From NCBI GenBank assembly GCA_021798955.1, contig JAJZBK010000001.1:124001-188000 (forward strand): a stretch of 64,000 nucleotides of DNA, in the 5' to 3' direction. Position 1 is the first letter of the stretch. Each line of letters opens with the position of its first letter. This DNA is from Actinomycetes bacterium (GTDB lineage: Bacteria; Actinomycetota; Acidimicrobiia; Acidimicrobiales; RAAP-2). This document shows, one piece after another, positions 50,759-58,613 of this stretch. Both the position numbers and the translations under genes were made by a program. The notes under the pieces were generated by a model, which did not search any database, was not told the DNA's origin, and saw only the letters and a list, made by a program, of their open reading frames with translations.

Positions 50759-53500
50759 ATGGAGGTGACCACCGGAGCCGGCCGGGGACGGGCCCGCCGG
50801 CGTGTCGCCGTCGTGCCCCACACCCACTGGGACCGCGAGTGGTACGCCCCGTTCGAGACGTTCCGCATGCGGCTCGTCGACGTCGTCGACGACGTGCTCG
50901 ACCTGCTCGAGAGGGACCCCTCCTACCGCCACTTCGTGCTCGACGGCCAGACGGCCGCGGTGGACGACTACCTCGAGATCCGACCCGAGCACGCCCCCCG
51001 CATCGCTGCCCTCGTCGAGGCAGGACGCCTCGAGATCGGTCCGTGGGCCATCCTCATGGACGAGTTCTTGGTGTCGGGTGAGACCATTGTGCGCAACCTC
51101 GCCGCCGGCCTCCGACGCGCCGCCGAGCTCGGGGGGGCCATGTCGGTCGGGTACCTCCCCGACATGTTCGGGCACATCGCCCAGATGCCCCAGGTCCTTG
51201 CTCAGTTCGGCCTGGACGACGCCGTGGTGTGGCGCGGCGTCCCCTCGGCGGTGACCCGCTCGGCGTTCCGGTGGGTGGCCCCCGACGGCTCCTCCGTGCG
51301 GGCCGAGTACCTCGTCGCCGGCTACGGCAACGGGGCGGCCATCCCCGATGACGCCGACCAGTTGCTCGCGCGCCTGCGCACCCAGCTCGCCGAGCTCGAC
51401 GCCTTCCTCCCCCCAGGTGCCCCCTACCTCCTCATGAACGGCACCGACCACCAGGCACCCCAGCCGTGGCTGGGGTCGGTCGTCGCGGAGGCCAACGCCC
51501 GCCAGGACGAGCTCGACCTCGAGGTCACCTCGCTCGCCGCCTACCTGGCCGCCGCCCCGTCCGACAGGCTCCCCACCTGGCACGGCGAGCTGCGCTCGGG
51601 AGCACGGGCCAACCTGCTCATGGGCGTGGCGTCGAACCGCGTCGACGTCAAGCGGGCGGCAGCCCGGGCCGAGCGCTCCCTCGAACGCCTGGCCGAGCCA
51701 CTGGCCACCTTGTTCCTGCCAGCCGAACGGTGGCCGGCCCCCTTCCTCGAGCGAGCCTGGCGGCAGCTCATCGACAACGCAGCCCACGACTCGGTCTGTG
51801 CCTGCTCGGCGGACGAGGTCGTCGACGCGGTGCTGACCCGGTACGCCGGGGCGACTCGTCTCGCCGAAGGCGTGACCGAACGCGCCCTGGCCGCGCTCGC
51901 CCGCTCCCTCCCGGACCCCGGAACCTCGGTGGTCAATCCCTCTCCGCTCCCACGGAGCGGCATCGTCGAAGTCGACGGCTCGGCCGACCACCTCGCTGGC
52001 CCCCACGTCCAGGTGATCGCCGAGGAACCGCCACCGCCCGGCACCCTCACGCTGGAGGGGTCGGTCGTCCTCGGCGTGCTCCGGTCCATGGAGGGCGCTC
52101 GGCTGTCCGAGGACACCTGGGTCACCGACGCCGCGCTCGACGAGGCCCCTCCGACGCTGGTACCGGGGGCCGCCACGAGCCTCCAGCTCGCCCTCACCAT
52201 CGCCAGGGGCGCTTCGGCCCCCCCGGCGGCGGTCGAGCGTGCCGAGCTGGTCGAGGCCGTCAAGGCAGACCTCGTCGCCCGGCTCACTGCCGATCCCGAT
52301 CGTCGGGTCCAGGTCGTCGTCGACCAGCAACCTGCTCGACGAGCGGTGGTCCGGACCGGCACCGTCGACGGCTTCGGCTGGGCACCGCTCGCCCCGGCAC
52401 CGCTGCGCTCCCCGGTCGAGGTAACCAGGGTCCGAGGGCTCGTCACGCTGGCCAACGGCGTGGTCACGGTGACCGTCGGCACTGACGACGGCGCCTTCGC
52501 CGTCGACGGCATCGCCGGCTTCGGCCGGCTGGTCGACAGCGGCGACCACGGCGACACGTACAACTACTCGCCGCCCCGGCACGACACCGTCGTCGACACA
52601 CCCGAGTCCGTCGAGGTGGTCGTCCACGAGCGAGGGCCGGTGCGGGCGACTGTCGACATCGTCGCCCGCTACCGGTGGCCGGAGGAGCTCGACGAGGCCA
52701 CCGGCGCGCGCCGCGGCGACGTGCCGGTGACGGTCACGACCACCGTGCAGGTGGTCGCTGACGAGGCGGTCGTGCGCGTGCGCACCTGCTTCGACAACCC
52801 GTGCCGCGACCACCGGCTGCGGGCCCACTTCCCCCTTCCCGAACCGGCCGATCGATCTCGTGCCGAGTGCGCCTTCGCCGTCGTCGAACGCGGCCTCACC
52901 GCCGAGGGTCGTCCCGACGAGCTTGGCCTGCCGACCTTCCCGTCGCGGCGCTTCGTCACCGCCGGCCGCCTCACCCTCGTCCACGAAGGGCTTCTCGAGT
53001 ACGAGTTGGTCGACCTCGACGAACACGGGACCCGAGCCGCCGCCCTGGCGCTCACCCTCCTGCGCTCGACCGGCATGCTCTCCCGAGTGGGAATGGTGAC
53101 CCGACCGCTGCCGGCGGGACCGCTGCTCCCGCTACGCGGCGCCCAGTGCCTCGGCCCGATCGAGGCCCGCTACGCGCTCTGCGTGCGAACCGTCGACCCC
53201 TACGCCCTGGTCGACGACGTCCTGCTCCCGCTCGAGGTCGTCCACCCACCCGGAGGTGGTACCCGGCCGGCGTCCGGGTCGGCGCTGTCGGTGACGGGTG
53301 CCGTCGTATCGTCGCTGCGGCGCGTTCCCGAGGGGGTCGAGCTTCGGGTCTTCAACCCCACCGACCGTCACGTGGAGGTGTCGGTGCCGGGACGGGAGGG
53401 TCAGCTCGTCGACTTACTCGGTCGGCCGATGGCGCCCTTCGTCGGAAGCTTCCCCCTTCGCCCGTTCGGCATCGCCACCGTCCGCACCAGCGGCTCCTGA
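50759..53500 (+). CDS. Glycoside hydrolase family 38 alpha-mannosidase
   Basis: 913-residue retaining alpha-mannosidase. Zinc ligands are in VVPHTHWDREW (His23, Asp25), the nucleophile Asp135 is in GYLPDMFGH, and a further His in DNAAHDSVCACS. The long C-terminal beta-sandwich region is complete. The likely substrate is mannosyl glycans; cytoplasmic, as no signal peptide is present. ATG 50759 has AGAGAGG upstream; GTG 50726 is an in-frame alternative. Its 3' end overlaps the opposing cyclase gene by 87 bp. Confidence 0.92.
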   Translation: MEVTTGAGRGRARRRVAVVPHTHWDREWYAPFETFRMRLVDVVDDVLDLLERDPSYRHFVLDGQTAAVDDYLEIRPEHAPRIAALVEAGRLEIGPWAILMDEFLVSGETIVRNLAAGLRRAAELGGAMSVGYLPDMFGHIAQMPQVLAQFGLDDAVVWRGVPSAVTRSAFRWVAPDGSSVRAEYLVAGYGNGAAIPDDADQLLARLRTQLAELDAFLPPGAPYLLMNGTDHQAPQPWLGSVVAEANARQDELDLEVTSLAAYLAAAPSDRLPTWHGELRSGARANLLMGVASNRVDVKRAAARAERSLERLAEPLATLFLPAERWPAPFLERAWRQLIDNAAHDSVCACSADEVVDAVLTRYAGATRLAEGVTERALAALARSLPDPGTSVVNPSPLPRSGIVEVDGSADHLAGPHVQVIAEEPPPPGTLTLEGSVVLGVLRSMEGARLSEDTWVTDAALDEAPPTLVPGAATSLQLALTIARGASAPPAAVERAELVEAVKADLVARLTADPDRRVQVVVDQQPARRAVVRTGTVDGFGWAPLAPAPLRSPVEVTRVRGLVTLANGVVTVTVGTDDGAFAVDGIAGFGRLVDSGDHGDTYNYSPPRHDTVVDTPESVEVVVHERGPVRATVDIVARYRWPEELDEATGARRGDVPVTVTTTVQVVADEAVVRVRTCFDNPCRDHRLRAHFPLPEPADRSRAECAFAVVERGLTAEGRPDELGLPTFPSRRFVTAGRLTLVHEGLLEYELVDLDEHGTRAAALALTLLRSTGMLSRVGMVTRPLPAGPLLPLRGAQCLGPIEARYALCVRTVDPYALVDDVLLPLEVVHPPGGGTRPASGSALSVTGAVVSSLRRVPEGVELRVFNPTDRHVEVSVPGREGQLVDLLGRPMAPFVGSFPLRPFGIATVRTSGS

Positions 53501-54865
53501 GCGACGCAGCCGAGGAGCGGTGGGCGTCCCGCCCTCCACAGCACCCGCCCGCGGGGTCCGTCCCGGGCGGCGCACCGCGTCGGCCACCACGGCCGCGCCT
53601 CTCCCCCACCGCTGCTCGCGTTCACGCACCACGTCGCCGACTCGTTCCCACCGGGGTGAGAACCGGCGGTCCTCCTCGGCTGCCTCCTCGGTGCGGGCCA
53701 GCCGCCAGATCTGGACCCGCCCGATGTCCTTCACGGTCCGGGGCCGCAACGCCCGGAGCTCGAAGGGGTGGTCGGAGACGGCCTCCAAGGCGTCGTGCAG
53801 CTCGTCCGAGACGAGCACCGTGCCCGGGCGGGCAATGCCCACCATCCGGCTGGCCAGGTTCACCACCGGGCCGTAGAAGTCCCCGTCCTGGGCGAGGACC
53901 GGCCCCATGGCCATGGCGACCCGCACGTCCGACAGCAGCTCGTCGTCGGCGTACGCCTCGGCCAGGGCCATGCCCACGTCGGCGGCGGAGACCGGGTCCT
54001 CCACCACGAACATCGCCTCGTCCCCGATCATCTTGACGACCCGCCCCCCGCGGGCGGTCACCGTGTCGTGGGCGACCTCCTCGAACCGCGAGACGACCGC
54101 GGCCAGCTCGTCGTAGCGGAGGTGCTGGCTGAGCAGGGTGTAGCCGACCATGTCGGCGAAGCCCACCACCAGGTCGGGAGTGACGCCCTTGCCTGCGCCG
54201 CGGACCCGCAGGAGCATCGCCCGCCGGGTCGCCACCTGCAGATGGCGGCGCCACACGTACTCGAGCAGGCGGGCCATGGCCGGCAACGACGCACCGGCGT
54301 TGCGAGCGAACTGGTCGGCGTCGACGACGCTGTCGCCGCTCGGGACGAGGATGGGGGTGCTCCCCGGCATGGTCTCGGCCTCGGCGATCCGGGCCATCGA
54401 TGAACCGATGACCCGCGCCGTCTGCACCGCTCCGTCGAGGTCCACCAGTCCGAGCGAGACCATCGACTGGAAGAGCTCGACCGCCTCGACGTCCAGTTCG
54501 GTGAAGACGGCCGCGTCGTCGTCCACGTCGAGGAACCCCAGGGCTCGCCACACCCGCCGGGCCTGCTCGGCTGGGAACCCGGTGCGAGCGGCGATCTCGG
54601 TCTGGGTCAAGCGCCGCTCGGCTGGCACCAGGAGCCGATCGACCACGAGCAGGTCGACCACGTCGTCGGCCACCGCCTGGTCGATCTCCTCGGGGCTGGT
54701 GCCGAGGTCGAGCAGGAGGGCCCGCACCCGGGTAAGCGCCTCGGCACGCCGTTGCCCACCGGAGTCAGCCCTGCCGGGGCCTCCCGTGGCGCGCCGGATA
54801 CCAGCGCCTTCCCGCTGCGCCGGACGGCCCCGGTGCGGGCCCGCGTCGCCGGGCCGTCGGGTCAC
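53414..54865 (-). CDS. Class III adenylate/guanylate cyclase with N-terminal regulatory domain
   Basis: 483 residues. An N-terminal helical domain (about 45-190) resembles the autoinhibitory regions of mycobacterial cyclases such as Rv1264. The catalytic domain (about 215-390) has metal Asp in GFADMVGYT, the Lys/Asp segment VVKMIGDEAMF, and transition-state Asn/Arg in VNLASRM. The C-terminal ~80 residues are basic and disordered and overlap the mannosidase gene in antisense. The GTG start overlaps the gpsA stop by 4 bp, so it is in an operon with gpsA. Confidence 0.88.
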   Translation of the reverse strand: MTRRPGDAGPHRGRPAQREGAGIRRATGGPGRADSGGQRRAEALTRVRALLLDLGTSPEEIDQAVADDVVDLLVVDRLLVPAERRLTQTEIAARTGFPAEQARRVWRALGFLDVDDDAAVFTELDVEAVELFQSMVSLGLVDLDGAVQTARVIGSSMARIAEAETMPGSTPILVPSGDSVVDADQFARNAGASLPAMARLLEYVWRRHLQVATRRAMLLRVRGAGKGVTPDLVVGFADMVGYTLLSQHLRYDELAAVVSRFEEVAHDTVTARGGRVVKMIGDEAMFVVEDPVSAADVGMALAEAYADDELLSDVRVAMAMGPVLAQDGDFYGPVVNLASRMVGIARPGTVLVSDELHDALEAVSDHPFELRALRPRTVKDIGRVQIWRLARTEEAAEEDRRFSPRWERVGDVVREREQRWGRGAAVVADAVRRPGRTPRAGAVEGGTPTAPRLRRSGAAGADGGDAERAKGEASDEGRHRPTE

Positions 54866-55869
54866 CGGCGCCCGGTGGTGAACTCGGCGCGGGCCGGGCG
54901 CAGCATGAGGGCGCTGATGGCGTCCTTCGGCGTCGTGCGCCCGTCGAGCAGCTCGGCCACCTGTGCGGCGATGGGCACTTCGACCCCGACCGACGCCGCC
55001 AGCTCGACCATCGGTCGGGCGGTCTTCACCCCCTCGGCCACCATGTGCATGCCGGCCAGGACGTCGGCGAGGCTCCGGCCCTGCCCGAGGGCGAGGCCGA
55101 CCGAGCGGTTGCGGCTCTTCTCGCTGGTGGCCGTGGCCACCAGGTCGCCCACGCCGGCCAGCCCGGCGAAGGTCATCGGTGCGCCACCGAGCGCCGCGCC
55201 CAACCGACTGAGCTCGGCCAGCCCCCGAGTGATGAGGGCAGCCCGCGTGTTGTCACCGAACCCGAGCCCGTCGGACACGCCCGCGGCAACCGCCAGCACG
55301 TTCTTCAGCGCCCCGGCGATCTCGCACCCGACGACGTCGGGGTTGGTGTAGACGCGAAACGTCGGAGAGAAGAGCAGTGCCTGGACTCGCCGTGCCACGT
55401 CCCCGTCGGCCAGCGCCACCACACCGGCAGCAGGCTGCCCGACCAAAATTTCGACGGCCAGGTTCGGTCCGGTCAACACGCCCACCGGCCGGCCGGGTAG
55501 CACGTTCGTCACCAGCTCGGTCATCCGCAGGTGCGTCCCCCGCTCGAGCCCCTTGGTGAGGCTGACCACCGGGACGTCCGAACCCACGTGCGGGGCCAGG
55601 TCCTCCAACACCTGCCGAAAGCCGTGGGACGGCACGGCCATGAGGACGACCGTGGCCCCGGCGAGCACCTCGGACAGCGCACTGCTGGCGCGCAATCCCG
55701 GCGGGAGGGGCGTGCCGGGTAGGTAGTCGGGGTTCTCGTGCCGGCGGTTGACCGCCTTCGCCACGGCGTCGTGGCGAGCCCACAGCATGGTCGGCGCGTG
55801 GGCCACCGTCAGCGTGGCTACGGTCGTCCCCCACGAGCCGGCTCCGATAACCGCCACCTGTTCGGGCAC
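54862..55869 (-). CDS. gpsA: Glycerol-3-phosphate dehydrogenase (NAD(P)+)
   Basis: Makes sn-glycerol-3-phosphate for phospholipids. The NAD-binding AVIGAGSWGTT, SLTKGLERGT, LTGPNLAVEI and the catalytic Lys in GALKNVLAVAAG are all present. GTG 55878 is an alternative start three codons upstream, but TAGGGT (55882-55877) ends inside that codon and lies 7 nt before GTG 55869, so a leaderless start there (MPEQVAVIG) is preferred. Divergent from fbiD, as in mycobacteria. Confidence 0.94.
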   Translation of the reverse strand: MPEQVAVIGAGSWGTTVATLTVAHAPTMLWARHDAVAKAVNRRHENPDYLPGTPLPPGLRASSALSEVLAGATVVLMAVPSHGFRQVLEDLAPHVGSDVPVVSLTKGLERGTHLRMTELVTNVLPGRPVGVLTGPNLAVEILVGQPAAGVVALADGDVARRVQALLFSPTFRVYTNPDVVGCEIAGALKNVLAVAAGVSDGLGFGDNTRAALITRGLAELSRLGAALGGAPMTFAGLAGVGDLVATATSEKSRNRSVGLALGQGRSLADVLAGMHMVAEGVKTARPMVELAASVGVEVPIAAQVAELLDGRTTPKDAISALMLRPARAEFTTGRR

Positions 55870-55876
55870 GGCCTTC

Positions 55877-55882
55877 ACCCTA
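55877..55882 (-). promoter_or_regulatory. -10 element for leaderless gpsA
   Basis: TAGGGT on the minus strand, 7 nt before the GTG at 55869. Confidence 0.45.
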
Positions 55883-55946
55883 GGCGCGGGCCTCGGCTGG
55901 CGTGGGCCTCAACTGGCGTGGGCCCGAGCCACCGGAGGACCCGCCC

Positions 55947-55952
55947 TACACT
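55947..55952 (+). promoter_or_regulatory. -10 element for leaderless fbiD
   Basis: TACACT, 6 nt before the GTG at 55959, no ribosome binding site. Confidence 0.55.
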
Positions 55953-55958
55953 GGCGTC

Positions 55959-56600
55959 GTGGTCGCATCGGTCCCCTCGCGCCACGCCGACGCGTTGACG
56001 CTGGGCGCCTCCGCTGTGCTCGTGCCCATCAAGGCGTTCGCCGAGGCAAAGCGCCGACTGCACCCGGCCCTCTCGGCCGCCGAGCGCTCCGAGCTGGCGC
56101 GAGCCATGGCCGACCGGGTCCTCGAGGCATGCGGACCGCTTCCGGTCGCCGTCGTGTGCGACGACCGAGCGGTGGCCTCCTGGGCGCGCCGACGCGGAGC
56201 CTTGGTGATCTGGGAGCCCGGTCGGGGACTGAACGGTGCCGTCGAAGCAGGCGTGGAGCACCTGGGCCGGGCCGGCGTGGCCAGGATCACCGTGGCCCAC
56301 GCTGATCTGCCTCGTGCCGAGCGGCTCTGGGACGTGGACACGGGTGACGGCGTGGTCCTCGTCCCCGACCGCTTCGGGAACGGGACGAACGTGCTCGCCA
56401 TCCCAACCGGTGCCGGATTCCGCTTCTCCTACGGGCCAGGCTCGTTCGCCCGCCACCGCACCGAGGCCCAGCGGCTCTCGCTGCCGATCACCGAGCTCGC
56501 CCGGCCAGATTTGGCCTGGGACGTCGACGAACCGGCCGACGTCGTCCCGGTCGGCGACCACGGACCCGTCTCGCCGCTGCCGGGGGCCCTGGCCCGATGA
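55959..56600 (+). CDS. fbiD: Phosphoenolpyruvate guanylyltransferase FbiD/CofC (coenzyme F420 synthesis)
   Basis: Activates PEP (or 2-phospholactate) with GTP to build the F420 side chain. About 213 residues: nucleotidyltransferase start VLVPIKAFAEAKRRL, VVCDDRAVASWA, GLNGAVEAGV, HADLPRA and VLVPDRFGNGTNVL are all typical. GTG 55959 is chosen because a -10 lies 6 nt upstream; the frame is open further 5'. The PIG-L gene follows with a 4-bp overlap. It implies the organism makes F420. Confidence 0.9.
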   Translation: MVASVPSRHADALTLGASAVLVPIKAFAEAKRRLHPALSAAERSELARAMADRVLEACGPLPVAVVCDDRAVASWARRRGALVIWEPGRGLNGAVEAGVEHLGRAGVARITVAHADLPRAERLWDVDTGDGVVLVPDRFGNGTNVLAIPTGAGFRFSYGPGSFARHRTEAQRLSLPITELARPDLAWDVDEPADVVPVGDHGPVSPLPGALAR

Positions 56601-57427
56601 CCCCGCCCGGGAGCGATCCGACGAGCAGGTCGACCACGCCGAGCGGGCTCCCCGTCGGCGACCTCCTGGCCACCGGGCCCGTGACCAGTGGCGACGACAT
56701 CCCCGTGTCCGTGCTCGCCGTCGGAGCCCACCCAGACGACATCGAGTTCGGGTGCGGAGCGACGCTCGCCCGCTGGGCCGCCCAGGGCTGTCGGCTCGAC
56801 TTCCTCGTCCTGACCGACGGCTCGAAAGGGACCTGGGACCCTGCGGCCGATCCGGCCACCCTCGCTGCGACCCGAACGGCTGAGTGCGAGGCTGCCGCGG
56901 CCGTCCTCGCCGGCGCGTCCAGAGCCTCGGTCACCCACCTCGGTGCCGTCGACGGTGAGCTCGAGGACACGCCTGCGACCCGCGAGGCGATCTGCCGAGT
57001 GCTGCGTACCGTGCGACCCGAGGTGGTCTTCGTCCACGACCCCTGGCGGCGGTACCGGCTCCACCCGGACCATCGCACCGCCGGCTTCGCGGTCCTCGGC
57101 GCCGTCGTCGCTGCCCGCGACCCTCACTTCTTCCCCACCCAGGGGCTCGCCCCTCACCGTCCCCGCCGTCTGTACCTCTTCGAGCCCGACCTACCCAACC
57201 ACGTCGAGGACGCGACCGGCTACGAACAGGCCAAGGTCGACGCGCTGTGGTGCCACACCAGCCAGCACCGCTCGACCATGGGCGCGCCTGCCGACGGCGA
57301 CGACCACCCGTCGGGCACCTCCCCCCGTGAGGCCTTCGCAGCCAAGGTGGCCACCCAACTGGCAGCCCACGGGGCACTGGTGGGCCTGCCAAGCGGCGAG
57401 GCCTTCCACCGCATCGACGCGGTCTGA
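56597..57427 (+). CDS. PIG-L (LmbE-type) zinc deacetylase
   Basis: 276 residues. The zinc site AVGAHPDDIEFGCG (His45, Asp48) and distal LHPDHRTAG are intact. The family includes the mycothiol deacetylase MshB and its paralogue Mca; the first 35 residues are a disordered extension. The ATG overlaps the fbiD stop (ATGA). The exact N-acetyl sugar substrate cannot be told from sequence. Confidence 0.88.
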   Translation: MTPPGSDPTSRSTTPSGLPVGDLLATGPVTSGDDIPVSVLAVGAHPDDIEFGCGATLARWAAQGCRLDFLVLTDGSKGTWDPAADPATLAATRTAECEAAAAVLAGASRASVTHLGAVDGELEDTPATREAICRVLRTVRPEVVFVHDPWRRYRLHPDHRTAGFAVLGAVVAARDPHFFPTQGLAPHRPRRLYLFEPDLPNHVEDATGYEQAKVDALWCHTSQHRSTMGAPADGDDHPSGTSPREAFAAKVATQLAAHGALVGLPSGEAFHRIDAV

Positions 57428-57473
57428 ACCGGCGCCCGTCCCCGACGAGGGACCGGAGATGCTCGGGAGGGCC

Positions 57474-57506
57474 GTCGTCGGCCGGCCCACGTGGCCGGCC
57501 GACGAC
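57474..57506. terminator. Perfect 14-bp hairpin between convergent PIG-L and HU genes
   Basis: GTCGTCGGCCGGCC (57474-57487), loop CACGT, exact complement 57493-57506. Bidirectional, without U-tract; it closely mirrors the one beside hup at 41158. Confidence 0.8.
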
Positions 57507-57509
57507 ACC

Positions 57510-58316
57510 TCACCGGGTGGTACGGGCGGTGGTCTTCTTCGCTGCCGTCTTCTTGGCCGGTGCCTTGGTGGCGGTGGTCTTCTTCGCTGCCGTCTTCTTG
57601 GCCGGTGCCTTGGTGGCAGTCGTCTTGGTGGCAGTCGTCTTGCGCACCGCTGCCTTGGTGGCGGTGGTCTTCTTCGCTGCCGTCTTCTTGGCCGGTGCCT
57701 TGGTGGCAGTCGTCTTGGTGGCAGTCGTCTTGCGCACCGCTGCCTTGGTGGCGGTCGCCTTCTTCGCTGCCGTCTTGCGCACCGCTGCCTTGGTGGCGGT
57801 CGCCTTCTTCGCTGCCGTCTTGCGCACCGCTGCCTGGGTGGCAGTGGTCTTCTTCGCCACCCGACGCGTCGCCGCCGCCGTCCCCGTCGTGGCCCGCTTT
57901 GCCGCCGTCTGCGTCGTCGCCTTGGCGGGAGCCCGCGTGGGCGGCGCCTGACGGGCGGTGGTCCGCGCAGCCGTCGTCGGTGCCGGGGTCTTCGCCCCGG
58001 CCTTCCTCGCTGCCGTGCTCGCTGCCATCGGTACATCCTCCTTGAGGTTCAACGCCGACTTGAACGCCGAACCGGTGGCGAACCGGACACCCTTCGACGC
58101 CGGGATCGCCACGGCCGCGCCGGTACGCGGGTTCCTTCCGAGCCGAGGCGCTCGCCGGACCGGCGTGAACGTGCCGAACCCCACGATGGTCACCTTCCGC
58201 CCAGCACGGACTTCCGCGACGATGGTTCCCGTCACCGCGTCGAGAACGTCGTCGACGGCCCGAGCCCCCAACCCCGTGGACTCGCTGACCGCTCGGACGA
58301 GCTGCGATGTGTTCAC
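57510..58316 (-). CDS. HU-family protein with very long Lys/Ala/Thr tail
   Basis: 268 residues. HU fold at 1-90 (MNTSQLVRAVSES ... GFGTFTPVRRAPRLGRNPRTG). The tail (about 95-268) is built of KKTTATKA, VRKTAAKK and APAKKTAAK elements, including a perfect 30-residue tandem duplication (191-220 and 221-250). Such tails in mycobacterial HupB bind DNA and are acetylated; this one is longer. GTG 58316 is chosen: the strong AAGGAGG upstream is only 2 nt from the ATG at 58319 but 5 nt from the GTG, and MNTSQL matches HU starts. Confidence 0.93.
   Translation of the reverse strand: MNTSQLVRAVSESTGLGARAVDDVLDAVTGTIVAEVRAGRKVTIVGFGTFTPVRRAPRLGRNPRTGAAVAIPASKGVRFATGSAFKSALNLKEDVPMAASTAARKAGAKTPAPTTAARTTARQAPPTRAPAKATTQTAAKRATTGTAAATRRVAKKTTATQAAVRKTAAKKATATKAAVRKTAAKKATATKAAVRKTTATKTTATKAPAKKTAAKKTTATKAAVRKTTATKTTATKAPAKKTAAKKTTATKAPAKKTAAKKTTARTTR
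57519..57850. repeat. In-frame tandem repeats encoding the HU tail
   Basis: Repeated modules of 30 to 90 bp; one 90-bp unit (30 codons) is present twice in direct tandem, with further partial copies on each side. Confidence 0.85.
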
Positions 58317-58613
58317 CATCACCTCCTTGGCTGTGCGCGATCGTGCCTATCCAAATTGCTTTTACCCGAGAGGTCAAGGATTCCCGCAGGTCGGAGGCAT
58401 CGCGCTCAGCTCTGGGGGCGCGGCTGCCTGACCGGCGGCAGCGAGACGAGCGGCCCGGCCGGCGACCGCCACCGCCACTGACGATGCGACGGCAACGGTG
58501 CCCGTGGACAAACTTCCCTTTGTTTGCAACGATCACTGACGGCGCGTCCAGGCGTCACGGTCGTCGAGCCCGGTTCGCTTGTCTCCGAACGCGATCCGAA
58601 AGGACGCAGCACC
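58317..58613. other. Divergent control region between HU-tail gene and coupling-protein gene
   Basis: 297 bp with no supported gene. On the minus strand TTGACC and, 17 nt on, TTGGAT could be the HU promoter, in a locally AT-richer stretch (58345-58375). A dyad CAAAC...GTTTG (58509-58526) stands before the coupling-protein gene and may be an operator. Confidence 0.4.

Noticed and set aside
57517-57951. Hydrophobic repeat frame that looks like membrane helices
   Set aside because: It is the exact antisense of the Lys/Ala HU tail; AAG/GCC codons read backwards give Leu/Gly/Val.
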